From contig CM042085.1 of NCBI GenBank assembly GCA_023512835.1, forward strand, positions 38,394,324 to 38,458,323: 64,000 nt of DNA, read 5' to 3'. This stretch comes from Taxillus chinensis (taxonomy: Eukaryota; Streptophyta; Magnoliopsida; Santalales; Loranthaceae). The notes under the pieces are model-generated. The model made no database searches and was not told the origin of the DNA. It saw only the letters and a list, made by a program, of their open reading frames with translations. Shown in pieces: positions 44,426-55,043 of this stretch; positions within the stretch are counted from its first letter, which is position 1; every line of letters starts with the position of its first letter. Position numbers and translations under genes: made by a program.

Positions 44426-45542
44426 TTATGGGTTCGGGGCTTGCGCAATGTAGGACACTATCGGAGATCCTCCATAAAATCTAGGTGTGGTCGATTGTTG
44501 GGGCTGTTGTGACCTGATGCTTTTATAGTCAGCCTTAGGTTGCCATACTGCCTGAGATTCTCCTTCTTTCTTTCGGTTGAAGGAAGGGGCCTTTCTAGAA
44601 GCTTTGGACTTGCTTCCTCCGAGTTTACCTTCCCTTATGCCACCTTCAATTCGTTCTCCTGAGGCAACCAGATCTGCGAAGCTATTTGAAACATTCCCAA
44701 TTAGTTTCTTGTAGTAAACCCCCTTCATGGTGCTGATGAAGAGGGTAGTGAGTTCTCTTTCGATGAGTGGAGGCTGAACATCCATTGCTGCCTCTCTCTC
44801 CATCATCGGGCATAAACTTTGAAGCTTTCATTACTTCCTTTTTCAAATGACTGTAGTGCCAGCCGATCTAACTCTAGTTCGGTGACGTGCTTATATTGAG
44901 CTAAGAATGCCGTGGCGAGCTCACTCCATGTTCTGATACGGCTACCTTCAAGTTGGATGTACTATTGCAGTGGACCGCCGGTTAGACTCTCTTGGAAGCA
45001 ATGCATTAAGAGTTTGTCGTTGTCTGCATGGGCCGCCATCTTGCGGCAAAGTACATGGTCACATGTGTTCTAGGACACTGAGTACCATTGAACTTTTCAA
45101 AATCAGGCATCTTTAATTTAGAAGGAAGTACTATGCCTGGCACCAAGCATAAATCATGAGGATCGGTACCTCCATATGATTTCACCCCCTCCACAGCTTT
45201 TAGTCGGGCCTCGATGGATTTCCAATCATATGGTTGAGTGAGGGATTCCACAGCTTCCATAATATTTGGGGTTACCGCCCCCATAGCAAGTGGTGTAGGT
45301 GGGACTTGATGCGATGCCCCAGGAACCATGTTTGCTAGAGCGTAGGCTTGCGAAGCATGTGGTGCCTGTTCTTGCTCTTGATTAATAGCTCCTGTAGTTA
45401 GGCTAGCTTCTCTCTCAGATGTTAGTTTGGCTAGCATGTCCAGCACAGTCTTCAATTGGGCTTGCATTTGGAGCATGTGCCCTCCAATCTTGTGTTGAGC
45501 CCACTCAAGACCAGTAAGTCTGTCCTCGGTATGTTCTGCCAT
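44426..45542 (-). pseudogene. E4 gag N-terminus and capsid
   Basis: ATG at 45540-45542 gives M-A-E-HTEDRLTGLEWAQ. The capsid block LKMPDFEKFNGTQCPRTH is followed by a frameshift near 45040. A second shift lies near 44805, before EREAAMDVQPP. The segment ends with two stops around 44420, in the Pro-rich linker. It is clearly the same gene as E1 gag. Confidence 0.8.
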
Positions 45543-45816
45543 TGGAGGAGATGACTGGTGACTAGAAGACCTTAAGTTGTATAAGTGCCTAATTCTGCCA
45601 AAAATCCTCTGGCAAACCTAGTAAATCTCGAAAGTTTATTTTGGTTCTCACTTTTTAAGTATGAGTGCATGATATGTATGAGATGCAAAGACATAAACTT
45701 TATTAAACTGAGAAACTAAGGTTTAGAGGGTACAAACAGTCAAACTGAATTTAAAACAAGTAAAATGACATAAAATCCCTAAAACTATATGTTCTAGGAT
45801 AAGCTTTGATTATCTC

Positions 45817-46677
45817 TTAGCAGCGTCTTCTTTGGAGGTTCCTTAGTCTCTCATTCTCCTGTTCAAGCCTACTGATGACCATCCCCCTTGCCAATGACTG
45901 CTTCCTTGAATGACTCTTCTGCATCTTAGCTGCTTCCAACTGCTCCACTATTTTCTGTATGGCTTCCCCTTGTTCTTGCACTGTTTGCTTCAAAACGGTG
46001 TTCTCTTGTAGCAAGGATATAGTTGTATCTAGGACAACCACAGGTTCTTCGTTGGAGACCACCTCTTCAGCTGCAGTATCCTTGCCTGTGTTGGGCAGAG
46101 GGAACAACTTCTCTTTCCATGCCTTGTATTCTGATAAGACAGGAGTAGCATGTAGGTTGGCCTTGATTTGTCGAGAGGTGGCCCAAGCTCTGTGCATCTC
46201 AAAGATTGCTTGTTTTGCCCCAGGAGCTCCATATTCCCTATTACGGGCTTCCATCCCATGTATGACTGGGATGATTTGACGCCCTTCAAGTTGTCTTCCC
46301 ACCTGTAATGGTGCGTATGCAGTGCTTCCCTAAGGACCGATTAGTGGGACCCAATTACAGCTGTTGCAGCTATATAGCATGCTTGATCTATGCATCCAAG
46401 GGGCCCTCCAAGTGATATCCTTATCTCCTAGTGTATGGAACTTGTGCATCCAACCATCCTTGTCATTGGGTAGCCGCCACCCATTGTCTAGAATATCTAG
46501 CAAGGTCGTAGAAGGTAACACGTACACTTCCTTGAAGCATGGAAAACTGCATGGGAAGTGACTCTTCAGCCATGTGCATAAGAGAGGAAGCAACGTGCAA
46601 CATTGACTGTTCCTCGAAAAACTCTCTGCCTTAATTGCTGCAGATGTGGAGTTCAAGATCTTGGGTTTGCAAAGCAT
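45817..46677 (-). pseudogene. E4 ORF1 C-terminal half (DUF7745-like)
   Basis: Contains LLCTWLKSHFPC, MHRSSMLYSCNSCNWVPLIGP and a C-terminal coiled coil (LKQTVQEQGEAIQKIVEQL). One in-frame TAG (46330-46332) falls where the other copies have Trp (GPWG). The N-terminal half is missing. The break is near 46680, where the sequence changes to unrelated DNA. Confidence 0.7.
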
Positions 46678-46689
46678 AAGTGCCTTTGT

Positions 46690-48692
46690 GAGTTCCCAAG
46701 TGCAGTTAAAGTTGTGTCCACATATCCGTGTGATCCACGTGTAAGATACTTTATGTTCTTAACGAGTTTGTTTTACATCAGGACGCAGCGAGCTAACTAC
46801 TTTGAGTGCGAAGAGATAAGTTGAAGTAGCATCTTCTTAATCCGTCGTAAAGTTCCTTACTTCGTGTTAATGAAGCTCGGATCCTTACTCCACATTATTG
46901 ATTGCTTACTCCGTGTTAGTTTGGTATGGAATTCTTATTCTGTGTCAGTGCTTCCTTACTCCGTATGAACGAGAAGTCCGGAGAGCTCACTCCGTATCAG
47001 CGTTTCCTTACTCCGCATGAGTTGAAAGGACTAGATGGCTTACTCCGTATTAGCGCATTCTTACTTCGCATGAGTAAAAGGTCGGATTCCTTACTCCGCA
47101 TCTCTTTTCCTTACTCCGTGCGAATAAAGCACTTGGGTCCTTATTCCGCACAAGTCGTTCCTTACTCCGCATATATGAAGGACTCGGATTCCTTACTTCG
47201 TGTCTTCTTGTCCTTAGTCCGTTTGAGTGGAAGACTTAGCTTTTTATTCCGCGATAACTGTCTCTTACTCCGTGCTAATTGTAGACTAGGATTCTTACTC
47301 TGCATCTGTTTGACTTAGTCTGTTTAAAGTGTTTAAATGCAGAATCCTTAGTCCGTAGCTTTAAGTGTTTAGTCCGCACAAATGATCCTTATTTCGTATG
47401 AAGTGAAGACTTGGTTATTTACCAAGTGTTTGATGACACTCACTCTTGTCCAGATCAGGATTATGTATCCTATCCTCAGATTTGCTCTCACGAGTGAAGG
47501 TCCGGATTAAGATCATATCTTCTACAACAACTTAAGATAAAACACCAGACATGCAGTTTTTCTTTCTCTTTTTTTTACAAGTTTTTTTTACTTTGCAATT
47601 TTTTATTAAACTTTTTTTTAAACCCTGGGAGCAAATCACACACTCATCACACGCAATCAGTAAGAAGCTAAGAAAACAAATCAGCCTGACACTTGATCAA
47701 GATGCAAGTAAACAATCGCATACAACCCCACATAGAAGCAGACAAATCCAAAACCCAAAAGGCTATAGAAGGGAAACGGGAGGCACAACACAAACAAACA
47801 TCAATACACAAACAAACACCATCAGAGAATGAGCACAACAAGAGTAAACAAAAGAAAAAAGAAACCAACCGCAGGATTTCACTAAAGAAATTCTTCTCTT
47901 CCAAGGCGGTGTCTTTCCTCTTGTCAATAGACTGGGTGATAAGTAGATTTGCTTTCTTATTTTGTTAATTGATTTTTTATTTTGCTTTATTCTTAGGCTA
48001 ATAAGGAGATGACATGTGGACAGGGGTAGGCGGGAAAAAGAAAGAGATAATGGCTAGGGTTTGTGATTTTTCCATGGGGTATTTTTAAACTGATGTTTTT
48101 ACGTTTTGGACTCGAGAAGGTGGCTCTAGTTTCAAAAAATTCTACAAAAATTATTTTTGGATTTGTAGTGTTGTGACAAGCGTCCTCATGTTATTTTTAT
48201 TTAATGATTTTATTTTCGCACCAAGCCTGTACTGCGCGCCTTGAAACTGTTTTATCACTGGAAAACATATTTTTTTTATTTTTTTGAAAATGCTCTGGGA
48301 GCTAAAATGTGCAATATATATATATCAAAATTCTTAGAACGACGAGTAGAATAGGAAAATGAGGTTCATGACCTGATCCGGATTGCCATTTTGAAGGTCA
48401 ATTATTGTTTAACCGTCGTTAGCGGCCCGAACGCTGTTTTGACTATAACTTCTTTGTTTAACCTTAGAATCGAGTGCGGTCGAAGGCGTTGATCCTTAAA
48501 TTGATTTTCTATCGCCTGGGACAGACTCTTTGGCATTTGAAGGCCTTTTTGAATAAATCCTTAAAATTAGGCATTTGCGGCTCAACGGTCACGACTCTAT
48601 CGTCCTAGAAAATTCTACGGAAAGCGGGGGTAGCATAGAAGAAAATTAAACTTGACAAAATATGTCCAACCCGGACAAAATGGGGTCCAACA
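46690..48692 (-). repeat. LTR of E2 (left edge not defined)
   Basis: The right end reads TGGGGTCCAACA, identical to the E1 LTR end, and the last ~270 bp resemble 17640-17904 (ACTATAACTTCTTTGTTT, CGGTCGAAGGCGTTG). The polypurine tract follows immediately. The internal array at 46850-47410 uses a different unit from E1. The other end (TGTCATCA type) was not found, so the LTR is truncated or diverged on the left. Confidence 0.6.
46850..47410. repeat. Degenerate array with TTACTCCG core
   Basis: Some 15 occurrences of CCTTACTCCGTAT-like and CCTTACTCCGCAT-like motifs, with spacers of 20-40 bp. It is the reverse complement of the CGGAGTAAGG array at 36310-36910, so the two loci carry related LTR arrays in opposite orientation. 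Confidence 0.8.
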
Positions 48693-48706
48693 GTTGCCCC
48701 TCTTTG
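48693..48706 (-). promoter_or_regulatory. Polypurine tract of E2
   Basis: Sense CAAAGAGGGGCAAC directly precedes TGTTGGACCCC of the LTR. It is one base different from the E1 tract. Confidence 0.8.
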
Positions 48707-48849
48707 TGTATCATTTGTGTACAAATGGTGCACAAAGATAGGACGGACTTGTTTTGGACGGGTTGGACTGCTTACCTGGCTTACCTGTTACCAAGGGATG
48801 GTTTTGCTAAGAATCGGAGCGCTTGGGTTTTGAGTTAAAAACTGCAAAC

Positions 48850-49580
48850 ACTTGGAAAATGGAGAGGCCCTTGAGGTAAAAGGAGATTTAAAAGGAAGTT
48901 AAAATGCTAAATGGAAAAACCCTTGAGGTTTAAAAACGGGAAATAAAAGTCCTAGAGATTAACGTGGATTGAAAACTTGAAAGGAAAAGGCCCTTGAAGT
49001 TTAAAACAGGGAATAAAAATCCTTGAGATTAACAGAAATTGAAAATCTTGAAATGGAAAGGCCCTTGAGGTTTAAAATAGGGAATAAAAATTCAGGAATT
49101 GGAAATCTTGAAATGGAAAGGCCCTTGAGGTTTAAAATAGGAAATAAAAATCGTTGAGATTAACAGGAATTGAAAATCTTAAAATGGAAAGGACCTTGAG
49201 GTTTAAAATAGGGAATAAAAATCCTTGAGATTAACAGGACTTGAAAAACTTGAAATTGAAAGGCTCTTGAGGTTTAAAACAGAGAATAAAAATCTTTGAG
49301 ATTAACAGGAATTTAAAAACTTGAAATGGAGAGGCCCTTGAGGTTTTTAAAATAGGGAATAAAAAGTCCTTGAGATAAAAAGAATTTAAAAACAGGAATG
49401 AAAAATCCTTGAGATTGATGAAAATTTTAAAACGGGAATAAAAAATCCTTGAGATTAACAGGAAACTAAAAACTTGAAATGAAAAATCCTTGAGATTAAC
49501 GTGAATTTGAAAACGGCAATGCGAAATCTTTGAGATTAACAGGAAATTGAAAATTTGAAATGAAAAATCCTTGAAATGAT
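48850..49580. repeat. Imperfect ~75-bp tandem array in the 3' untranslated region of E2
   Basis: About nine units combine GGAAAGGCCCTTGAGGTTTA, ATAGGGAATAAAAATCC and TTGAGATTAACAGGAATTGA. Later units are shorter and more degenerate. It occupies the same place between hairpins and polypurine tract as the 31-bp array of E1 but shares no sequence with it. Confidence 0.85.
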
Positions 49581-50504
49581 GGTTTAAAAATTTTGGAATT
49601 TAAAAGAAGGTGAAAAGGCTCGAGGGATATCCGGTGCTTGACTATGACTTGAGATAGTCCTGAAGTAAAAAGTCAATGTTGTACAGGGTTTGCTCTTGGA
49701 ACTCAGTCACGAGGTGTGAGAGCTTGCATAGAATATGTGCAAGTGAATGCATGCGGCATATGCATGGATGAATGAGACTATTCATGGATGTATGAGAATT
49801 TTTAACAATCTTATTGGAAAACCAGGGGGAAAAGAAAGGGTTAAATGTCTCAAGCTTTGTGATCCCATTCTTATGGAGAGTTAGAGATCCTGATGGAGTG
49901 TCACGGATCTCCTTTCAATGATGCTTGATTTTCATCGCTCAGTTCTTCTCGGGGCTCTATTGGCTTCAACGGAGGATCAACACCTTTATTTAACAATGCT
50001 AGTTGTTGCGATTTGTCTTCTCCAAGCTCTGTTGGCTTCAACAATGGGTCACCCTTTCCTCGCAACATATTGTCATGATTCAGTCCTTCTCGAGGATTCT
50101 ATCCATGGGACCTTGGTGTAGCCTCATAATTCTTCGTAGCAACTTCTTCCTGCGAGGCAATCATTGGGGAAGTCTATTAGGACTTTGGAAGGTTTCACTC
50201 TACAGCGAGATAAAAATTTTAAAACCAAACATTTTGAAAAAGAATTTATGAGCATGATCTCAATTTATCATAATCACATCATATAAAGCACAACATGCCT
50301 AACTTTAACATACAAAACCTAAGTTCTTGAAAAGCGTGAGGTGTAGTTTTGATTTGGGTGTGCTTTTAGTTTGACCAAAGTTCTTTTTTGCTTGCAATAT
50401 GCGGCTGCTTCACTGGCTGCTTTGTCTTGAATCTATGATCATCTCTAACCCCAAGTGTTAGATGCTTCATCACTGGATTCTCTTTCTGTTGTCTTTGCTT
50501 TGTC
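49581..50504. other. Noncoding 3' region of E2
   Basis: Contains short repeated phrases (CTCTGTTGGCTTCAACAATGG and close variants near 49960 and 50030). Its equivalent in E1 is 21450-22250. No gene. Confidence 0.5.
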
Positions 50505-50532
50505 CTTAGCGCCTTTTTAGGTTTTCGCTAAG
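50505..50532 (-). promoter_or_regulatory. 28-nt RNA hairpin motif, copy 3 (E2)
   Basis: Sense RNA: CUUAGCG, AAAA, CCU, AAAA, AGG, CGCUAAG. Relative to E1 copy 2, outer pairs G-C and U-A have become A-U and C-G on both sides, so pairing is kept. The inner stem also pairs fully, with U-A in place of U-G. Confidence 0.7.
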
Positions 50533-50567
50533 TCCAATTTTTTCTTCTTTTGCCTTTGTCTTTTACC

Positions 50568-50595
50568 CTTAGTGCTCTTTCAGGTTTTCACTAAG
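50568..50595 (-). promoter_or_regulatory. 28-nt RNA hairpin motif, copy 4 (E2)
   Basis: Sense RNA: CUUAGUG, AAAA, CCU, GAAA, GAG, CACUAAG. The outer stem is fully Watson-Crick. The inner stem has one mismatch. Confidence 0.7.
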
Positions 50596-50635
50596 TCCGG
50601 CCTTATTTTTTTGTTCTTAAGCTTTGTATTTTACC

Positions 50636-50663
50636 CTTAGCGCCCTTTCAGGTATTCACTAAG
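50636..50663 (-). promoter_or_regulatory. 28-nt RNA hairpin motif, copy 5 (E2)
   Basis: Sense RNA: CUUAGUG, AAUA, CCU, GAAA, GGG, CGCUAAG. One outer pair is U-G, which would be an A-C mismatch on the opposite strand. It lies about 450 nt past the pol end at 51112. Confidence 0.7.
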
Positions 50664-51111
50664 TCTGCTTTTTGCTTCAGGATTTTCTGTTACTCATATT
50701 GGATTAAGAAAAAGTTCATCAATGACTCGAGAAGGGTATAAGTATTGGCAGTTGGATTTTGGATGGGATAGAAGACCAAGGAAAATGTTGATTTTTGCTA
50801 ACAAAGGTCATTATTGTGGGCATGGCATTACTAAATGTTGAAAAATTCTAAATTGGTCATGTACTCTTTTTTCGGTTTTTTTTTATCTATTTTTTTTTTT
50901 ACTTTAAGCTAAGTAGGAGTTTTGGGCATGCATGTTTCCACTTCTCGTGTTGTGGGGGTATTTGAATAGGAAATGCCCCAGTGTAGGGCATCACTATGAG
51001 ACTTCAATGAGATGTATTGAAAAGATGGAAGAATGACAACAAAAGGTTTAATATGGATAAAGTCATTTGATTACATGTCGATCCTAATCCAATACAATAT
51101 GGTATCAGGAG

Positions 51112-54100
51112 TCAGGCATAGAATTTCTTTACAGCATCATTGTTGACCGGATTTGGTAGCTCATTTCCGTCCATCTTAACAAGGATTAGCGCTCCGCCAG
51201 AGAAAGCTCTTTTAATGATGTACGGACCTTCATAATTGGGTGTCCACTTGCCCCTGTGGTTAGCTTGGCTAGGCAAGATCTTCTTGAGTATAAGCTCCCC
51301 ATCTTGAAAAGTTCGAGGCTTCACCTTCTTGTCATAACTCTTCATCATTCTTTGTTGGTACAATCAGCCTCTATTCACCATTGCGATGCGCTTTTCTTCC
51401 ATGAAATTCAATTGCTCATACCGGCTTTGAACCCACTCTGCTTCATCCAACTGCGTGTCCTTGAGTATGCGTAAGGAAGGAATTTCCACCTCTATTGGTA
51501 ACACCGCTTCCATTCCATAGACTAATGAAAATGGAGTTGCCTCAATCGATGTTGGCACCGAGGTGCAGTATGCATGTAATGCATAGGACTGCTTCTCATG
51601 CCAGTCGTTGTACGTCTCAGTCATCTTTCTGACAATATTCTTGATATTCTTGTTAGCTACTTTGACTGCCCCATTCATCTTAGGTCTATACGGAGTCGAT
51701 TTCGGTGCTGGATCTTGAACTGCTCACACAAATTACCCATCATTCGACTGTTCAAGTTCGTCGCATTGTATGTGATGATTTGCTCTGGGAGTCCATAACG
51801 GCATATGATATTGTTGCGAACAAACTTGACCACCACTGCTTGTGTCACGTTGGCGTAAGATGCAACTTCCACCCATTTAGTGAAGTAATCAATGGCCACC
51901 AAGATGAAACGATGTCCATTAGATGCCTTCGGTGATATAGGTCCAATGACGTCCATGCCCCAGAGTGAGAAAGGTCATGGTGAAGTTATCAGATGCAACT
52001 GAGATGAGGGTGCTTGAATCTTATCGCCGTATATTTGACATTTGAAACACTTGCGTACATAATCAATACAGTCCTTCTCCATTGTGACCCAGTAGTAACC
52101 CATTCTCATAATTTGTCTTACTAGTGCATACCCGTTTGAGTATGAACCGCAACTCCCTTCATAAAGTTCCTTCATTAGTTGCGACGACTCCTTCTTTTCG
52201 ACACAACACAACCGCACCATATCGTGATTTCGTCAATATAGGATGGAGCCATCAAGGTAATACTTGGTCGCAGCTCGCTGAATGCTCCTCTTGTCTGTGT
52301 CGGACGCACCTTCAGGATATTCTTGCTTGAGCAGGTATTGTTTAAGATCATGGTACCAAGGATTTTCTCCTGGATCTCCTTCAATAGCCATACAATGAGC
52401 TGGTTTGTCTCGAATATGAATGTCAAAGGATTGAACCTCCAGCTTTGTATCCAGTCGGATGAGAGAGGCTAGGGTTGCTAGCGCATCGGGAATCTAATTA
52501 TGCTCTCTTGGCATGTGCTCAAATGTAATCTCCTCAAATTGCTCAATCAATCTAAAGATAAGCTTTTGATACGGGATCAATTTGTGATTCTGGGTTTTCC
52601 ACTAATTTCTGACTTGGTAAATCACAAGGGCTAAATCCCAAAGACTTGTAACTTCTTGATTTCTCAATTAATAGCTTCTTGAAGACCCATCAAACAAGCT
52701 TCATACTCGGCCATATTATTTGTGCATGGGAATGTTAGCTTGGCTTCCATGGGGAGTACTCAAACCACATAATCCACGAGTCAGACTCTTATTTAACGAT
52801 ATTGATATGCTCATCGGGGAATCCTACATTCATTGGCTTGTAGTCTTCCAAGGCCCTTTCTGCCAGATAGTCTGCTATGACACTTCCTTTTATGGCTTTC
52901 TGAGGCACGTACACAATATCATATTTGGATAACAATAATTGCCACTTGGTGATCCTCCCAGAAATTGATGGTTTCTCCAATAAGTATTTGAGCAGGTCAT
53001 GCTTCGCAATAAGCCATGTCATATGATAGAGGGTGTACTATCTTAATCGCCGGATGGTCCAAACTAGAGCGCAACAAGTCTTTTCTAATGGAGTATACTT
53101 TGCTTCGCTAGGGGAAAACTTCTTACTCGGGTAATAAATTGCTTGCTCCTTCCTTCCTGAAGCATCGTGTTGCCCCAATATAGAACCCATTGACGAGCCT
53201 TGGACAGTTAGATATAGGATAAGTGGTTTGTTAGGTACTGGTGGAACCAGGATTGGTGGTTTATCAAGTACTACTTAATCTGTCAAAGGCCTCTTGACAT
53301 GTTTCATCCCAAACTTCTGGATTATCCTTTCGTAGTGATTTAAATAATGGTTCACATATGGCCGTCAACTGAGAAATGAAGCAAGCAATGTAATTCAAAT
53401 GCCCTAGGAAGCTTATGACTTCCCTAACAGTGGTTAGCAGCGACATCTCCTAGATAGCTCGAATTTTGTCAGGGTCAATCTCTATCCCCTTCTCACTGAC
53501 TATGAAGCCCAACAGCTTACCCGATGTAACACCAAAAGTACACTTCTCCAGATTCAAACTTGAGTTAATACTTTCGCAACCTTTGGAAAAGTTCATCGGA
53601 GTACCCCGACATGACTTTCCGTACTTGCTGATTTGGCTATCATGTCATCCATGTACACTTCCACCTCCTTATGCATCATATCATGAAACAACGTCACCAT
53701 GGCTCTTTAATAGGTGGCCCCCGCATTTTTAAGTCCAAATGACATCACATTATAACAGAATGTGCCCTATAATGTCGTGAAAGTTGTCCGCTCTTTGTGT
53801 TCAGGGGCCATCTAGATTTGGTTATAGCCCAAGAATCCATTCATAAATGAAAACAAAGCATGCTTCGCCGTGTTGTCCACCAGAGTATCAATATGTGGGA
53901 GTGGAAAATTATCTTTTGGGCTCGCCTTATTCAGATCTCGGTAGTCGACGCATGCACGGATTTTTCCTCCTTTCTTCGGTACTAGCACAATATTCGCCAC
54001 CCATTCCAGATAATGAGCAACACTAAGGAAACCTACATCCCATTACTTTCTGATCTCCTCTTTGATCTTCAATATCATCTGAGGTCTCATTCTTCGCAGC

Positions 54101-54505
54101 TTCTGCTGGACCGACGGACATTCTGGCTTCAATGGTATTTGATATTGCACGATATCTGGATTCAGACCCGACATATCTTGATAGGACCAGGCGAACACAT
54201 CCTTGAAGCTGGTCAACAATTCAATCAACTGCCCCTTGATCTCCGCGGATAATGAAGAACTCACTTTAAGCCGTCTTGGTTCTGCGTCTGTTCCCACATT
54301 TACTGTTTCTATAGGGTCCTCACTTGGGGTTTTGAGCTGGTCTTCCCTTTCCAACAGTCGGAGGATATCTTCAGGCAAATCAACCTCATCTTCTGATTCA
54401 GTCTCACTTGTCTCATGCACTGATCTCTCCCAATCTGGACTTTGGTCAAACTTTGGGCATCCCGCATCATTATTGTTTGTCACACCTTCGTTGAATTCAA
54501 GGTAC
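51112..54505 (-). pseudogene. E2 pol, degenerate
   Basis: All pol parts can be followed in order: the lead-in (DVFAWSYQDMSGLNPD), the RT start (CVDYRDLNKASPKDNFPLP), the RNase H/connection region (HDLLKYLLEKPSISGRI), integrase zinc-binding region (CFKCQIYGDKIQAP), core (MDVIGPISPKASNGH) and C-terminus (WTPNYEGPYIIKRAF). It is broken by many stops and frameshifts and has lost sequence around the second RNase H. The first exon base is 54505, after the predicted acceptor. A TAA at 54043-54045 matches the E1 stop at 25492-25494. Confidence 0.88.
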
Positions 54506-54700
54506 CTGTTTGTGAAAAGATCAAGTTGATAGCAAAATGTGATATGCCCATGATAATGAAATGCAATGCACCAGTTTTGGAAAAACATACTTTATTGAAA
54601 ATAAAATATCTCAAAATGACATAAACTATTTTTTTAACACTGAAAGAGGCATAAAAGTGAAAACAAACAAATATGCAAATAGAACTCCCCTAAGGATTAC
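54506..54700 (-). other. Predicted intron between gag-pro and pol of E2
   Basis: Donor GTAATC overlaps the stop ATG TAA. The acceptor is TTTTCACAAACAG followed by GTAC. The 195-nt intron is AT-rich, and its removal keeps the gag-pro frame running into pol, exactly as for E1 at 25955-26137. Confidence 0.68.
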
Positions 54701-55043
54701 ATCATAGGGAGATATGTGTTAGTCCAATTGTTGAGAGGCTGTCCTAGAGCTCCTTCCTACATGAGCACCACCTGGCCCACTTCTGGTTCCTTGCTCTCCA
54801 TAGCAGCAATAACTGCAGCCTTCTCTTGATAAGTAAACCCTCCACTATAAAATATGTCTTCTAAGGGTGGAAATGTCATTTGCTCCTCTTGGATAGGTCG
54901 CTTCTGCGACTTGGCCATTCTGACTTCCCTCTTCCTAGAGGTTTCCCTCTGTCGGTCTGTTTTGGTGGGTTTGTAGCCCAGCCCATATCGTTCTGTCGTG
55001 CCCCAAATGCGTAACTGGTCCTTCATGCCCTGAGAAGATGCCT
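54701..55043 (-). pseudogene. E2 gag-pro C-terminal tail
   Basis: Contains the conserved tail ERYGLGYKPTK and a basic KREVRMAKSQKRP stretch. One in-frame TAG lies at 54757-54759, and the frame then runs to the TAA that overlaps the intron donor. Upstream it is cut by the solo LTR at 55044, and the gene continues at 57132 in the same frame. Confidence 0.8.
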
